A stretch of DNA of 19,668 nucleotides from ZLKRG08 sp046094385. Its GTDB lineage: Bacteria; Actinomycetota; Actinomycetes; Nanopelagicales; Nanopelagicaceae. A program made the translations under genes and the position numbers. Below the pieces are notes generated by a model that ran no database searches, was not told the origin of the DNA, and saw only the letters and a list, made by a program, of their open reading frames with translations. Numbering within the stretch: the stretch's first letter is position 1; each line of letters begins with the position of its first letter. Positions 7,728 through 15,901 of this stretch are shown piece by piece. Where the stretch lies: assembly GCA_046094385.1 (NCBI GenBank), contig JBJTHJ010000013.1, positions 1 to 19,668 on the forward strand, given 5' to 3'.

Positions 7728-8503
7728 CCGCTTTAGAGGCGCTCTTTAAGACACCAGGCAAAAAATTAATTGGCTATATGCCAGCTGGTTTTCCCTCGGT
7801 TGACGGGGCCAAGCTTGCTATTGAAGCGATGGTTGATGGGGGCGTGGATGCAGTTGAGGTTGGATTTCCATATAGCGACCCCGTAATGGATGGACCAACT
7901 ATCCAAGCTGCGGCAGAGCAAGCGCTCTCAAATGGAACCAAAGCAGCTGATGTGATCGCAACACTTGAATTCTCCGCAAAGTTAGCGCCAACAGTCATCA
8001 TGAGTTATTGGAATCCGATAGAGCGTTATGGGGTAGAGCGCTTCACAGAAGATTTAGCGAAAGCCTCAGGAAGCGGAACCATCACCCCAGATTTAACTGT
8101 GGAAGAGTCAGCTAAATGGTTGGTAGCTTGTAAAGATAAGAATGTGAATTCCATTTATGTCGTTGCACCAAGTAGCAATGATGAACGTTTAAAGAAAGTG
8201 TTAGCAAACTGCACCGGATTTGTTTATGCAGCTTCTTTGATGGGGGTAACCGGTGCTAGAGCGCAAGTTTCAAGCGCTGCGGAAAATTTAGTCTCTAGGA
8301 TCCGCAATTTCACTTCATTGCCAATTTGCGTCGGACTTGGCGTATCCACCCCCGAGCAGGCTAAAGCTGTCGCCAAATACGCAGATGGTGTGATTGTAGG
8401 TAGCGCTTTTATAAATGCACTTCAAAAAGCACCAAACTTTGAGGCAGGTTTAATTGCAGTTAGAAATTTGGCACGAGAGTTAAAGGCTGGTGTAGCGGCA
8501 TGA
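7724..8503 (+). CDS. trpA: Tryptophan synthase alpha chain TrpA
   Basis: Cleaves indole-3-glycerol phosphate to indole, which is channelled to TrpB, and glyceraldehyde 3-phosphate. The 259-aa (beta/alpha)8 barrel opens with LIGYMPAGFPS. Catalytic Glu45 and Asp56 lie in VEVGFPYSDPVMDGPTIQ. The flexible loop 6 region FVYAASLMGVTGAR and the phosphate site VGLGVSTPEQA and DGVIVGSAF are intact. The ATG overlaps the trpB stop. The trpA stop in turn overlaps the ATG of the next membrane-protein gene, so translation passes straight from tryptophan synthesis into the envelope block. Confidence 0.97.
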   Translation: MTALEALFKTPGKKLIGYMPAGFPSVDGAKLAIEAMVDGGVDAVEVGFPYSDPVMDGPTIQAAAEQALSNGTKAADVIATLEFSAKLAPTVIMSYWNPIERYGVERFTEDLAKASGSGTITPDLTVEESAKWLVACKDKNVNSIYVVAPSSNDERLKKVLANCTGFVYAASLMGVTGARAQVSSAAENLVSRIRNFTSLPICVGLGVSTPEQAKAVAKYADGVIVGSAFINALQKAPNFEAGLIAVRNLARELKAGVAA

Positions 8504-8988
8504 CATCAAGTTGGAAGGTAGATGGAAAGTTGAATTGGCAGCGGATTCGACCATGGTTTGGATTACTCTCTCGCTTAATCCTAGGTGGGGTATTGCTCGT
8601 CGCTGGATGGCTGAAAGCTTTTGAATTCGATAAGGCGCAAATGGCGGTTCGTGCTTATGAAGTGCTACCGATATCTGTAGCTAACGTGGTCGGAGTAATC
8701 CTTCCATGGGCAGAGATCGCTATGGCCATACTTTTGATTTTGGGGGTTGCCATTAGACCAATGGCAATTGCCACTGCAGCTTTGATGCTTCTATTCATCG
8801 CAGCTATCACCCAAGCTGGCCTTCGTGGCCTTTCGATCGATTGCGGTTGCTTCGGTGGTGGGGGAGCTGTTGAACCTGGGCAGACTAAATATCTGCAAGA
8901 AATTGGAAGAGATATCGTGTTTTTCTTGTTAGCGGTATACCTATATAAATATCCAGTGACCAAATGGGCGCTAGAGCGTAACCAGTAA
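8500..8988 (+). CDS. MauE/DoxX-like four-helix membrane protein with CxC motif
   Basis: A 162-aa integral membrane protein with four hydrophobic segments at about residues 19-41, 60-84, 88-108 and 136-152. Between helices 3 and 4 lies LSIDCGCFGGGG, with Cys115 and Cys117. A DCGCFG loop after the third helix is characteristic of the MauE branch of the DoxX-like superfamily, linked to disulfide handling during methylamine dehydrogenase maturation. No mau genes are here. The gene overlaps trpA by ATGA and sits 11 nt before a DsbA-like gene. I infer that it exchanges electrons with that oxidoreductase, replacing DsbB or VKOR. The family is recognised with good confidence; the function is inferred from context. 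Confidence 0.85.
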   Translation: MTSSWKVDGKLNWQRIRPWFGLLSRLILGGVLLVAGWLKAFEFDKAQMAVRAYEVLPISVANVVGVILPWAEIAMAILLILGVAIRPMAIATAALMLLFIAAITQAGLRGLSIDCGCFGGGGAVEPGQTKYLQEIGRDIVFFLLAVYLYKYPVTKWALERNQ

Positions 8989-8999
8989 AGGCGGAGATC

Positions 9000-9677
9000 A
9001 TGGCCAAGCCAGAGAAGAAGAAGGATAACGTCACCAGAAATCTCGTGATCGGCATGGTCGCGCTAGTGCTGGTGGTCGGAGTAGGCGTCTCTTTTAGCAC
9101 CAATCGTGCAGATTCGAATGCAAAGATTCCAGCCTCAGTTGAAAAGAGCGAGGGCTACGGAATTGTCTTTAATAAAGAGCTAACTGGGGTTCCAAAGATC
9201 GATATCTGGGAGGATTTTCAATGCCCGGTCTGTCGAAACTTTGAGGCTGTCAATGCAAAGCAGATCAAAGAGTGGATTGACGCCAAGAAGGCAACGGTAG
9301 TTTTCCATCCACTCTCATTTATTGGAGCAGAGTCTGCATATATGGCCAATGCGGCAGCGTGCGCAGCTGACGAAGGAAAGTTCTTGCAATACCACGAAGC
9401 CCTCTATGTAAACATGGCTAGCTCTGAAAATTCGGGTAAGTGGACTCCGTCTTCATTGGTTGATCTTGGAAACCAATTAGGTATCTCTGGCAGCAAGTTT
9501 GAAGGATGCGTCAATGAGGGCCAGTACCAAGATTGGGTAAACAATGTCGCGGCGGATGGTTCTAAGCGAAATGTGAACTCGACCCCAACGGTATTTATCA
9601 ATGGCAAAGAGATCGAACGTATCAACGCTAACTATTTCGATGCGAAGACTTTGGAAACGTTAGTCTTTGGAAAGTAA
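9000..9677 (+). CDS. Membrane-anchored DsbA-like thiol:disulfide oxidoreductase
   Basis: A 225-aa protein with a lysine-rich cytoplasmic N-terminus, an uncleaved-looking membrane anchor at about residues 14-31, and an extracytoplasmic thioredoxin/DsbA fold. The active site is Cys75-Pro-Val-Cys78 in EDFQCPVCRNF. The cis-proline loop is Pro196 in NSTPTVFING. Two more cysteines, Cys121 and Cys170, sit in the helical insertion and could form the second, structural disulfide seen in several Gram-positive DsbA/BdbD proteins. It should oxidise or isomerise exported proteins. A clear GGCGGAG element precedes the ATG by 3 nt. Placement between the MauE-like gene and lgt suggests a role in the cell envelope. 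The partner and the direction of electron flow are not shown by sequence. Confidence 0.92.
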   Translation: MAKPEKKKDNVTRNLVIGMVALVLVVGVGVSFSTNRADSNAKIPASVEKSEGYGIVFNKELTGVPKIDIWEDFQCPVCRNFEAVNAKQIKEWIDAKKATVVFHPLSFIGAESAYMANAAACAADEGKFLQYHEALYVNMASSENSGKWTPSSLVDLGNQLGISGSKFEGCVNEGQYQDWVNNVAADGSKRNVNSTPTVFINGKEIERINANYFDAKTLETLVFGK

Positions 9678-10502
9678 TTGTTCCTAAGTTACATACCAAC
9701 ACCAACAGTCTCTCAATTCTCTGTTGGACCACTAACTTTTCATGCTTATGCACTTTGCATTATTGCCGGAGTGATAGCTGCAATCTGGATTGGTGATCGC
9801 CGCTACCAGAGATTTGGTGGCGCACCCGGAGTAGTTAGCGACTTAGCAATTTGGGTAGTACCTGCAGGCGTGATCGGTGGTCGGCTTTATCACGTTATAA
9901 CTTCGCCACAGAATTTCTTCGGTGAAAATGGCGAGCTAATAGATATAGTGAAAATTTGGGAAGGCGGACTCGGGATTTGGGGAGCGATCACATTAGGTGG
10001 ATTGGTCGCTTACTGGAGATATAGAGCTTTAGGAAATCTTAAGTCCACGCCAGCTTTCTCATCCTTCATGGATGCACTTGCTCCTGGATTGTTAGTGGCA
10101 CAAGGCATTGGCAGATTTGGAAATTGGTTCAATGGAGAACTATTTGGATCTGCGACAAACCTACCTTGGGCGCTGGAGATACCTAGATATTTGCGACCAC
10201 CAGAGAGCGTTGAGATTGCAACTTATCACCCTACATTTCTATACGAAGCCATCTGCAATTTTGCATTAGCCCTAGTGTTGATCAAGTTAACCGGGAAGTT
10301 CTCTTCTGGCTCACTATTTAAGATCTATGTAGCGGGTTACTGTTCTTATCGTTTCTTCATCGAAGGTTTAAGAATTGATTCGGCACATGATTTTGCAGGG
10401 CTGCGCTTGAATCAATGGGTGAGTTTGGTAATAGGAATCACGGCATATGGACTTTTTTTCCGACAATTACGACAGAAGCCACAATCGCAAGGTAATATTT
10501 AA
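9678..10502 (+). CDS. lgt: Phosphatidylglycerol:prolipoprotein diacylglyceryl transferase Lgt
   Basis: Integral membrane enzyme that transfers diacylglycerol from phosphatidylglycerol to the lipobox cysteine of prolipoproteins, the first step of lipoprotein maturation. The 274-aa product is hydrophobic with about seven helices. It carries HAYALCIIAGVIAA near the N-terminus, GGRLYHVITS, IWEGGLGIWGAI, and the Lgt signature GIGRFGNWFNGELFG (Arg146, Asn149, Glu154). YHPTFLYEA and YRFFIEGLR follow; the latter holds arginines equivalent to the essential C-terminal arginine. The TTG start at 9678 directly follows the stop of the DsbA-like gene, with GGAAAG close upstream. The trpA-to-lgt neighbourhood is typical of actinobacteria. 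Confidence 0.96.
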   Translation: MFLSYIPTPTVSQFSVGPLTFHAYALCIIAGVIAAIWIGDRRYQRFGGAPGVVSDLAIWVVPAGVIGGRLYHVITSPQNFFGENGELIDIVKIWEGGLGIWGAITLGGLVAYWRYRALGNLKSTPAFSSFMDALAPGLLVAQGIGRFGNWFNGELFGSATNLPWALEIPRYLRPPESVEIATYHPTFLYEAICNFALALVLIKLTGKFSSGSLFKIYVAGYCSYRFFIEGLRIDSAHDFAGLRLNQWVSLVIGITAYGLFFRQLRQKPQSQGNI

Positions 10503-10504
10503 GC

Positions 10505-11215
10505 ATGCCTCTAAATGAGACGATGCGCCGAAATCAAGAACATAGAGCTCATCGAACTGGATGGTTGCGCGCTGCTGTTCTCGGTGTAAACGACGGACTG
10601 GTCTCTACCGCTTCTTTGATGGTTGGAGTGGCTGCTGCGATGCAGAGCAATAGCGTGATTCTCACAACCGGGTTAGCTGGTATCGCAGCGGGTGCGCTTT
10701 CGATGGCAGTCGGAGAATATGTATCAGTCTGGTCGCAAGTTGATATTGAGAAATCAGATCGTGAATTAGAAGCTGATCAACATGCAACCAACCCGGAAGG
10801 TGAATTTCTAGAATTAGTTCAAATCTATATGGCGCGGGGCTTGTCTGAAGATCTAGCCAAACAAGTCGCAGAACAAATGCACGCTCATGATGCGCTCGAA
10901 ACTCATTTGCGCGATGAACTCGGTCAGCATGAACACACTAAAGCAAGGCCTGTGCAAGCTTCGATTGCATCTGCGCTTAGCTTCACATTTGGAGGCTTGA
11001 TTCCGTTCCTTGGTTTCTATCTTCCCGTGATTGAGAGCAATTCAATTCGCATTACCTCGGTGACTATTGTCGGATTAATCATCGCGGGAGCAATCAGCGC
11101 TAAAACTGCAGGTACCAATCTCATCAAGGCCACCTCCAGAGTGGTCTTGGGTGGCATTATCGGCATGAGCGTGACTGGGGCGATTGGCTCCTTTGCCCAC
11201 TCCATCGGCTTATAG
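10505..11215 (+). CDS. VIT/CCC1-family Fe(II)/Mn(II) transporter
   Basis: A 236-aa membrane protein of the VIT1/CCC1 (DUF125) family, whose members move ferrous iron or manganese out of the cytoplasm. Visible features are HRTGWLRAAVLGVNDGLVST leading into helix 1, then a helix-2 region with AAGALSMAVGEYVSV. An acidic, Glu/Asp/His-rich cytoplasmic segment at about residues 75-150 (e.g. EADQHATNPEGEFLE, AHDALETHLRDELGQHEH) is the expected metal-binding region. Three hydrophobic segments follow to the C-terminus. It starts 2 nt after lgt and is the last gene of the long his-trp run. Its last three codons (GGC TTA TAG) are part of a 12-bp tandem repeat. Metal specificity cannot be read from sequence. 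Confidence 0.9.
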   Translation: MPLNETMRRNQEHRAHRTGWLRAAVLGVNDGLVSTASLMVGVAAAMQSNSVILTTGLAGIAAGALSMAVGEYVSVWSQVDIEKSDRELEADQHATNPEGEFLELVQIYMARGLSEDLAKQVAEQMHAHDALETHLRDELGQHEHTKARPVQASIASALSFTFGGLIPFLGFYLPVIESNSIRITSVTIVGLIIAGAISAKTAGTNLIKATSRVVLGGIIGMSVTGAIGSFAHSIGL

Positions 11216-11268
11216 GTTGGCTTATAGGTCGTCTTATAAGTCGTCTTATAGGTCGTCTTTAAAGCGCT
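11209..11268. repeat. 12-bp tandem repeat at the 3' end of the VIT gene
   Basis: Four consecutive 12-bp units start at 11209, 11221, 11233 and 11245: CTTATAGGTTGG, CTTATAGGTCGT, CTTATAAGTCGT, CTTATAGGTCGT. A fifth, diverged unit (CTTTAAAGCGCT) follows at 11257. The first unit includes the transporter's TTA-TAG end. In that reading frame every one of the four clear units carries a stop codon (TAG, TAG, TAA, TAG). I see no hairpin plus T-run here that would act as a terminator. The role is unknown. Confidence 0.9.
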
Positions 11269-11289
11269 CCATCGGATTTCGCAAAAATC

Positions 11290-11321
11290 TTTACCGTTTT
11301 CGCCCGGCTTCTTGCTAACCT
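11290..11321 (+). promoter_or_regulatory. Possible gltBD promoter
   Basis: Within the 177-bp spacer before gltB there is an extended -10-like element TGCTAACCT at 11313-11321 (TGn followed by TAnnnT). A TTTACC at 11290-11295 could act as a weak -35 element, but the spacing of 20 bases is longer than ideal. A start near 11328 would give an untranslated leader of about 65 nt. This is the largest spacer between the envelope block and gltB, which makes a promoter here likely even if this exact site is not certain. Confidence 0.35.
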
Positions 11322-11392
11322 TATCTTCTTCACAGCGGGCCAAGGTTGTCCCTTTCACTTTGAGTTTTATTCAGGGAATTAGGGAGACGGCT

Positions 11393-14300
11393 TTGCTTTC
11401 AAATAATTACCCCAAAGCAACTGGCCTCTATGACCCTGCCTATGAACATGATGCCTGTGGCGTTGCGATGGTGGCGACTCTTAAAGGTAAAGCTGATCAT
11501 GAAATTGTCCTTAAAGCTTTACAGGCGCTTGAGAACATGGAGCATCGTGGCGCTACGGGGGCCGAACCTGATACCGGCGATGGCGCAGGAATCTTAATTC
11601 GCATTCCAGATGAGTTCTTTCAAGCGGTCGTAGATTTCAAATTACCTGAGGCGGGCAAGTACGCTGCCGGAATCGCATTCATCGAACCGGGTTCAAATGT
11701 ACGAGCTGAGATCGAGAAGATCGCAAACGAAGAAAATCTTGTGATCCTAGGTTGGCGAAAAGTTCCAATCAATCCAACTTCACTTGGTAAGACCGCAGTT
11801 ACCGTGATGCCCAACTTCGAGACCTTATTCCTAGCTGGAAGAAATCAAGAATCAGGACTTGAGCTTGACCGCATGGCTTTCTGTTTTCGTAAACGAGTCG
11901 AGCATTCACTTCCGGTCTATTTTCCATCGCTTTCAACCGCCACTATTGTCTATAAAGGCATGTTGACCACTGGTCAGTTAAGTAAGTTCTATCCGGATTT
12001 AAGCGATCATCGCGTTAAATCTCCACTTGCGATCGTTCACTCCAGGTTCTCGACCAATACATTTCCATCTTGGCAACTCTCTCATCCATACCGATATATC
12101 GCCCACAATGGCGAGATTAATACCGTAAAGGGAAATCGAAATTGGATGCGCGCTCGTGAAGAGTTGCTGCAATCAGAGTTAATTCCAGGTGACTTAGAGC
12201 GTATCTTCCCGATCGTAGATATGGCGGGATCTGACTCTGCTTCATTTGATGAAGTTTTAGAGTTGCTCTATTTAGGTGGTAGATCTCTGCCGCATGCAGT
12301 GTTAATGATGATCCCCGAAGCTTGGGAGAATCACACATCAATGCCCAAACATCGTAGAGATTTTTATGCATTCCATGCAGCGTTGATGGAGGCATGGGAT
12401 GGACCTGCTTGCGTTACCTTTACAGATGGAAAACAAGTTGGTGCGGTACTAGATAGAAATGGTCTGCGGCCATCTAGATTCTGGGTTACGGAAGATGGCT
12501 ATGTAGTGCTCGCCTCCGAGGTTGGCGTGCTTGATATTCCACAGGAACAGGTCATCCGCAAAGGTCGTTTGCAACCAGGCAAGATGTTCTTAGTCGATAT
12601 CGAAGCCGGTCGCATAATTGAAGACGATGAAATCAAAGATCAACTTGCCAACGAAAAACCATATGGCAAATGGCTAGAAGAGGGAATGATTCGCCTCAAA
12701 GATCTACCTGAACGCGAACATATTGTTTATCCGCATGCTTCAGTGGTCAGACGCCAGAAGGCATTTGGATATACCGAAGAAGAGCTTCGTTTAATCATTA
12801 CACCAATGGCTAGAGGTGGTGCAGAGCCACTTGGGTCTATGGGTACAGATACTCCAATCGCAGCGCTCTCTGAAAAACCGCGCTTGATGTTCGATTACTT
12901 CTCACAGCTATTTGCTCAAGTTACAAACCCCCCTCTTGATGCAATTCGCGAAGAGTTAGTGACATCTTTGGGATCTGCAGTTGGACCAGAGTGGAATCTC
13001 TTGGATCCTGGCCCTAACTCATGTCGCCAAGTTGGTATTGCATTTCCAGTTATCGATAACGATGAACTTGCCAAGTTGATCCATGCAAATGTTGATGGAG
13101 ATTATCCAGGTTTAGAATCCTATGTAGTCAGAGGGTTATTTCCGGTTGAAGCAGATGGCTCGGGTCTTCGTAAACGGATCGAAGAGATCAAATCAGAAGT
13201 ATCAAAGGCCATTGCAGAAGGCGCTCGAATAATCGTGCTCTCTGATCGCGATGGTGATGCTGATAATGCTCCGATTCCTTCGTTGCTTTTAACCGCTGCG
13301 ATTCATCATCATCTAATTCGCGAGAAGACCAGAACCAAAGTTGGTCTAATAGTCGAAGCAGGTGATGTCCGAGAAGTTCATCACGTAGCGCTCTTGATTG
13401 GATTTGGTGCAGGCGCAGTAAACCCATACCTTGCCATGGAATCTGCAGAGGATCTGGTGCATCAAGGAGTCATCACAGAACTTTCAGCAGAGAAGGCAGT
13501 CAAGAATCTAATCAAAGCACTGGGCAAAGGTGTACTTAAGGTCATGTCCAAGATGGGCATTTCCACTATTGCTTCATACACAGGTGCGCAAGTGTTTGAA
13601 GCGATTGGATTATCACAAGAGGTGGTCGATGAATTTTTCACCGGAACCACCTCGAGATTAGGTGGCATCACCTTGGATACCTTGGCAAAGGAGGTGGCTA
13701 AGCGACACCATGTTGCATATCCACCAGGTGGCGAGATTCCAGGCGCAAAGCGACTTTCGATTGGTGGCGAATATCAGTGGCGCCGTGAAGGGGAGCCACA
13801 TCTATTCGATCCGGAAACCGTATTTACATTGCAACATTCAACCCGCAACAAGCGATTTGATGTTTTCAAACGCTACACAACCAGAGTCGACGAACAGAGC
13901 CGTCGTTTGATGACCTTACGCGGTCTATTTAAATTTAAAGATGGAGTCCGTCAATCAATCTCTGTAGATGAGGTAGAGCCAATCTCGGAGATCATGAAGA
14001 GATTCTCAACCGGAGCCATGAGTTTTGGTTCAATCTCGCAGGAGGCACACGAAACCTTAGCTATTGCCATGAATCGTTTGGGTGGAAAATCAAATACCGG
14101 AGAAGGTGGCGAGGATCCTTCTAGATTCGTTCCACTTTCAAATGGCGATTCCAAACGCTCGGCGATCAAACAAGTTGCATCAGGACGTTTTGGAGTAACT
14201 AGCGAATATTTAGTGAATGCGGATGACATTCAGATCAAAATCGCTCAAGGTGCAAAGCCTGGAGAAGGTGGTCAACTACCAGGAAACAAGGTCTATCCAT

Positions 14301-15901
14301 GGGTAGCCAAGGTAAGACACTCAACTACTGGCGTTGGTTTGATCTCACCGCCGCCACATCACGATATCTATTCAATCGAGGATCTGGCCCAACTGATCCA
14401 TGATTTGAAGAACTCCAATAAAGATGCGCGAATTCATGTGAAGCTGGTGGCCGAAGTTGGCGTCGGAACAGTCGCAGCTGGTGTCTCTAAAGCTCATGCT
14501 GATGTGGTCTTGATTTCGGGACATGATGGTGGCACTGGCGCATCTCCACTAACCTCATTAAAACATGCGGGTGCCCCTTGGGAGCTTGGACTAGCTGAGA
14601 CCCAGCAGACTCTGCTGTTAAATAAATTGCGCGATCGCATCGTGGTTCAAACTGATGGTCAATTGAAGACTGGACGCGATGTAGTTATCGCAGCCCTTCT
14701 TGGCGCAGAGGAGTTCGGTTTTGCAACAGCGCCGCTTGTGGTCTCAGGTTGCATCATGATGCGTGTCTGTCACCTAGATACCTGTCCAGTGGGCGTAGCT
14801 ACACAGAACCCGGAATTACGCGCAAAATTCACCGGAAAACCAGAGTTCGTAGAAACTTTCTTCGAATACATTGCAGTTGAGGTCCGCGAATTACTTGCGC
14901 AACTTGGATTTCGCTCCATCAAAGAGGCAGTCGGCCATGTGGAGTTACTTGATACCAAAGATGCAGTTGATCATTGGAAGGCAAGTGGGTTGGATCTATC
15001 TCCACTGTTGGTTCGTCCAGAGGTTGATTCGCCGTTACATAACACCACCACTCAGGATCATGGGCTAGCCGGTACGTTAGATAATAAATTGATCGAGTTA
15101 GCCAAACCTGCCCTTGAAAGTGGAGAACGGATCAATATTGATCTGCCAGTTCGAAATGTAAATCGAACCGTCGGAACGATGCTTGGAGCTGAGATCACAC
15201 GTAAATATAAAGGTGTTGGACTTCCTGATGACACCATCAATGTAACTTTGCATGGTTCAGCCGGACAATCGCTTGGCGCATTTATCCCACGTGGATTAAC
15301 TATTCGTCTCTACGGAGATAGTAACGATTATGTCGGTAAGGGAATCTCAGGTGGTCGTGTAATCCTTCGCCCAGACGAGCGCGCCAAGTTCAAATCCGAT
15401 GAGAATGTGATTGCAGGAAATGTGATTGGTTACGGCGCAACTAGCGGTGAGATCTTTGTCCGCGGTTTGGTAGGCGAACGATTTTGTGTAAGAAACTCTG
15501 GCGCTACCGCAGTAGTCGAGGGAGTTGGAGACCATGGACTTGAATACATGACTGGTGGCAAAGTGGTAATCCTTGGACGCACCGGCCGCAACTTGGCTGC
15601 AGGTATGTCTGGTGGAGTTGCATACGTATTGGATTTGAAACCAGAGTTGGTCAACACCGAGTTAGTTGATTTGTTGCAAGTAGATCCAGAGCGTGAGTCG
15701 GAACTAAAAGCTTTAATCTCCAAATTTGCTGCCGAAACCGGATCAGAAATAGCCGAGGGGCTACTTAAGAATTGGGAGCTAAATAGATTCACTCTGATCT
15801 TGCCTCGCGATTATGCAAAGGTGTTGGCGGCAATCAAGGAGGCCAAAGATAAGGGGCTTGATGTAGATAAGTATGTGATGGAGGCGATCTCAAATGGGTA
15901 A
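11393..15901 (+). CDS. gltB: Glutamate synthase (NADPH) large subunit GltB
   Basis: Makes two glutamates from glutamine and 2-oxoglutarate with electrons from GltD. I choose TTG 11393, with AGGGAG 6 nt upstream (1502 aa); a TTG at 11312 would add unconserved residues. The N-terminal propeptide ends before Cys22 (codon 11456-11458) in HDACGVAMVAT. That Cys becomes the free N-terminal nucleophile of the class II amidotransferase domain (about 22-430). After the central domain comes the FMN and 2-oxoglutarate synthase domain (about 860-1190), beginning FSTGAMSFGSISQEAHE. The 3Fe-4S ligands are Cys1120, Cys1126 and Cys1131 in CIMMRVCHLDTCPVG. The C-terminal beta-helical GXGXG domain spans about 1250-1420. 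The frame is intact. It overlaps gltD by 8 bases. Confidence 0.97.
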   Translation: MLSNNYPKATGLYDPAYEHDACGVAMVATLKGKADHEIVLKALQALENMEHRGATGAEPDTGDGAGILIRIPDEFFQAVVDFKLPEAGKYAAGIAFIEPGSNVRAEIEKIANEENLVILGWRKVPINPTSLGKTAVTVMPNFETLFLAGRNQESGLELDRMAFCFRKRVEHSLPVYFPSLSTATIVYKGMLTTGQLSKFYPDLSDHRVKSPLAIVHSRFSTNTFPSWQLSHPYRYIAHNGEINTVKGNRNWMRAREELLQSELIPGDLERIFPIVDMAGSDSASFDEVLELLYLGGRSLPHAVLMMIPEAWENHTSMPKHRRDFYAFHAALMEAWDGPACVTFTDGKQVGAVLDRNGLRPSRFWVTEDGYVVLASEVGVLDIPQEQVIRKGRLQPGKMFLVDIEAGRIIEDDEIKDQLANEKPYGKWLEEGMIRLKDLPEREHIVYPHASVVRRQKAFGYTEEELRLIITPMARGGAEPLGSMGTDTPIAALSEKPRLMFDYFSQLFAQVTNPPLDAIREELVTSLGSAVGPEWNLLDPGPNSCRQVGIAFPVIDNDELAKLIHANVDGDYPGLESYVVRGLFPVEADGSGLRKRIEEIKSEVSKAIAEGARIIVLSDRDGDADNAPIPSLLLTAAIHHHLIREKTRTKVGLIVEAGDVREVHHVALLIGFGAGAVNPYLAMESAEDLVHQGVITELSAEKAVKNLIKALGKGVLKVMSKMGISTIASYTGAQVFEAIGLSQEVVDEFFTGTTSRLGGITLDTLAKEVAKRHHVAYPPGGEIPGAKRLSIGGEYQWRREGEPHLFDPETVFTLQHSTRNKRFDVFKRYTTRVDEQSRRLMTLRGLFKFKDGVRQSISVDEVEPISEIMKRFSTGAMSFGSISQEAHETLAIAMNRLGGKSNTGEGGEDPSRFVPLSNGDSKRSAIKQVASGRFGVTSEYLVNADDIQIKIAQGAKPGEGGQLPGNKVYPWVAKVRHSTTGVGLISPPPHHDIYSIEDLAQLIHDLKNSNKDARIHVKLVAEVGVGTVAAGVSKAHADVVLISGHDGGTGASPLTSLKHAGAPWELGLAETQQTLLLNKLRDRIVVQTDGQLKTGRDVVIAALLGAEEFGFATAPLVVSGCIMMRVCHLDTCPVGVATQNPELRAKFTGKPEFVETFFEYIAVEVRELLAQLGFRSIKEAVGHVELLDTKDAVDHWKASGLDLSPLLVRPEVDSPLHNTTTQDHGLAGTLDNKLIELAKPALESGERINIDLPVRNVNRTVGTMLGAEITRKYKGVGLPDDTINVTLHGSAGQSLGAFIPRGLTIRLYGDSNDYVGKGISGGRVILRPDERAKFKSDENVIAGNVIGYGATSGEIFVRGLVGERFCVRNSGATAVVEGVGDHGLEYMTGGKVVILGRTGRNLAAGMSGGVAYVLDLKPELVNTELVDLLQVDPERESELKALISKFAAETGSEIAEGLLKNWELNRFTLILPRDYAKVLAAIKEAKDKGLDVDKYVMEAISNG

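Noticed and set aside
11209..11268. CRISPR array or mobile-element end
   Set aside because: The units are 12 bp and directly adjacent with no spacers. There is no transposase, cas gene or target-site duplication nearby.
11017..11358. Minus-strand open frame with a repeated Thr-Thr-Tyr-Lys pattern
   Set aside because: The repeated residues are just the 12-bp tandem repeat read in reverse. The rest lies opposite the VIT gene and the gltB leader, with no recognisable domain or ribosome binding site.
11312..11392. Longer N-terminus for GltB from TTG 11312
   Set aside because: The added 27 residues are unlike GltB propeptides and would overlap the candidate -10 element. TTG 11393 has AGGGAG 6 bases upstream and gives a normal short propeptide before Cys22.
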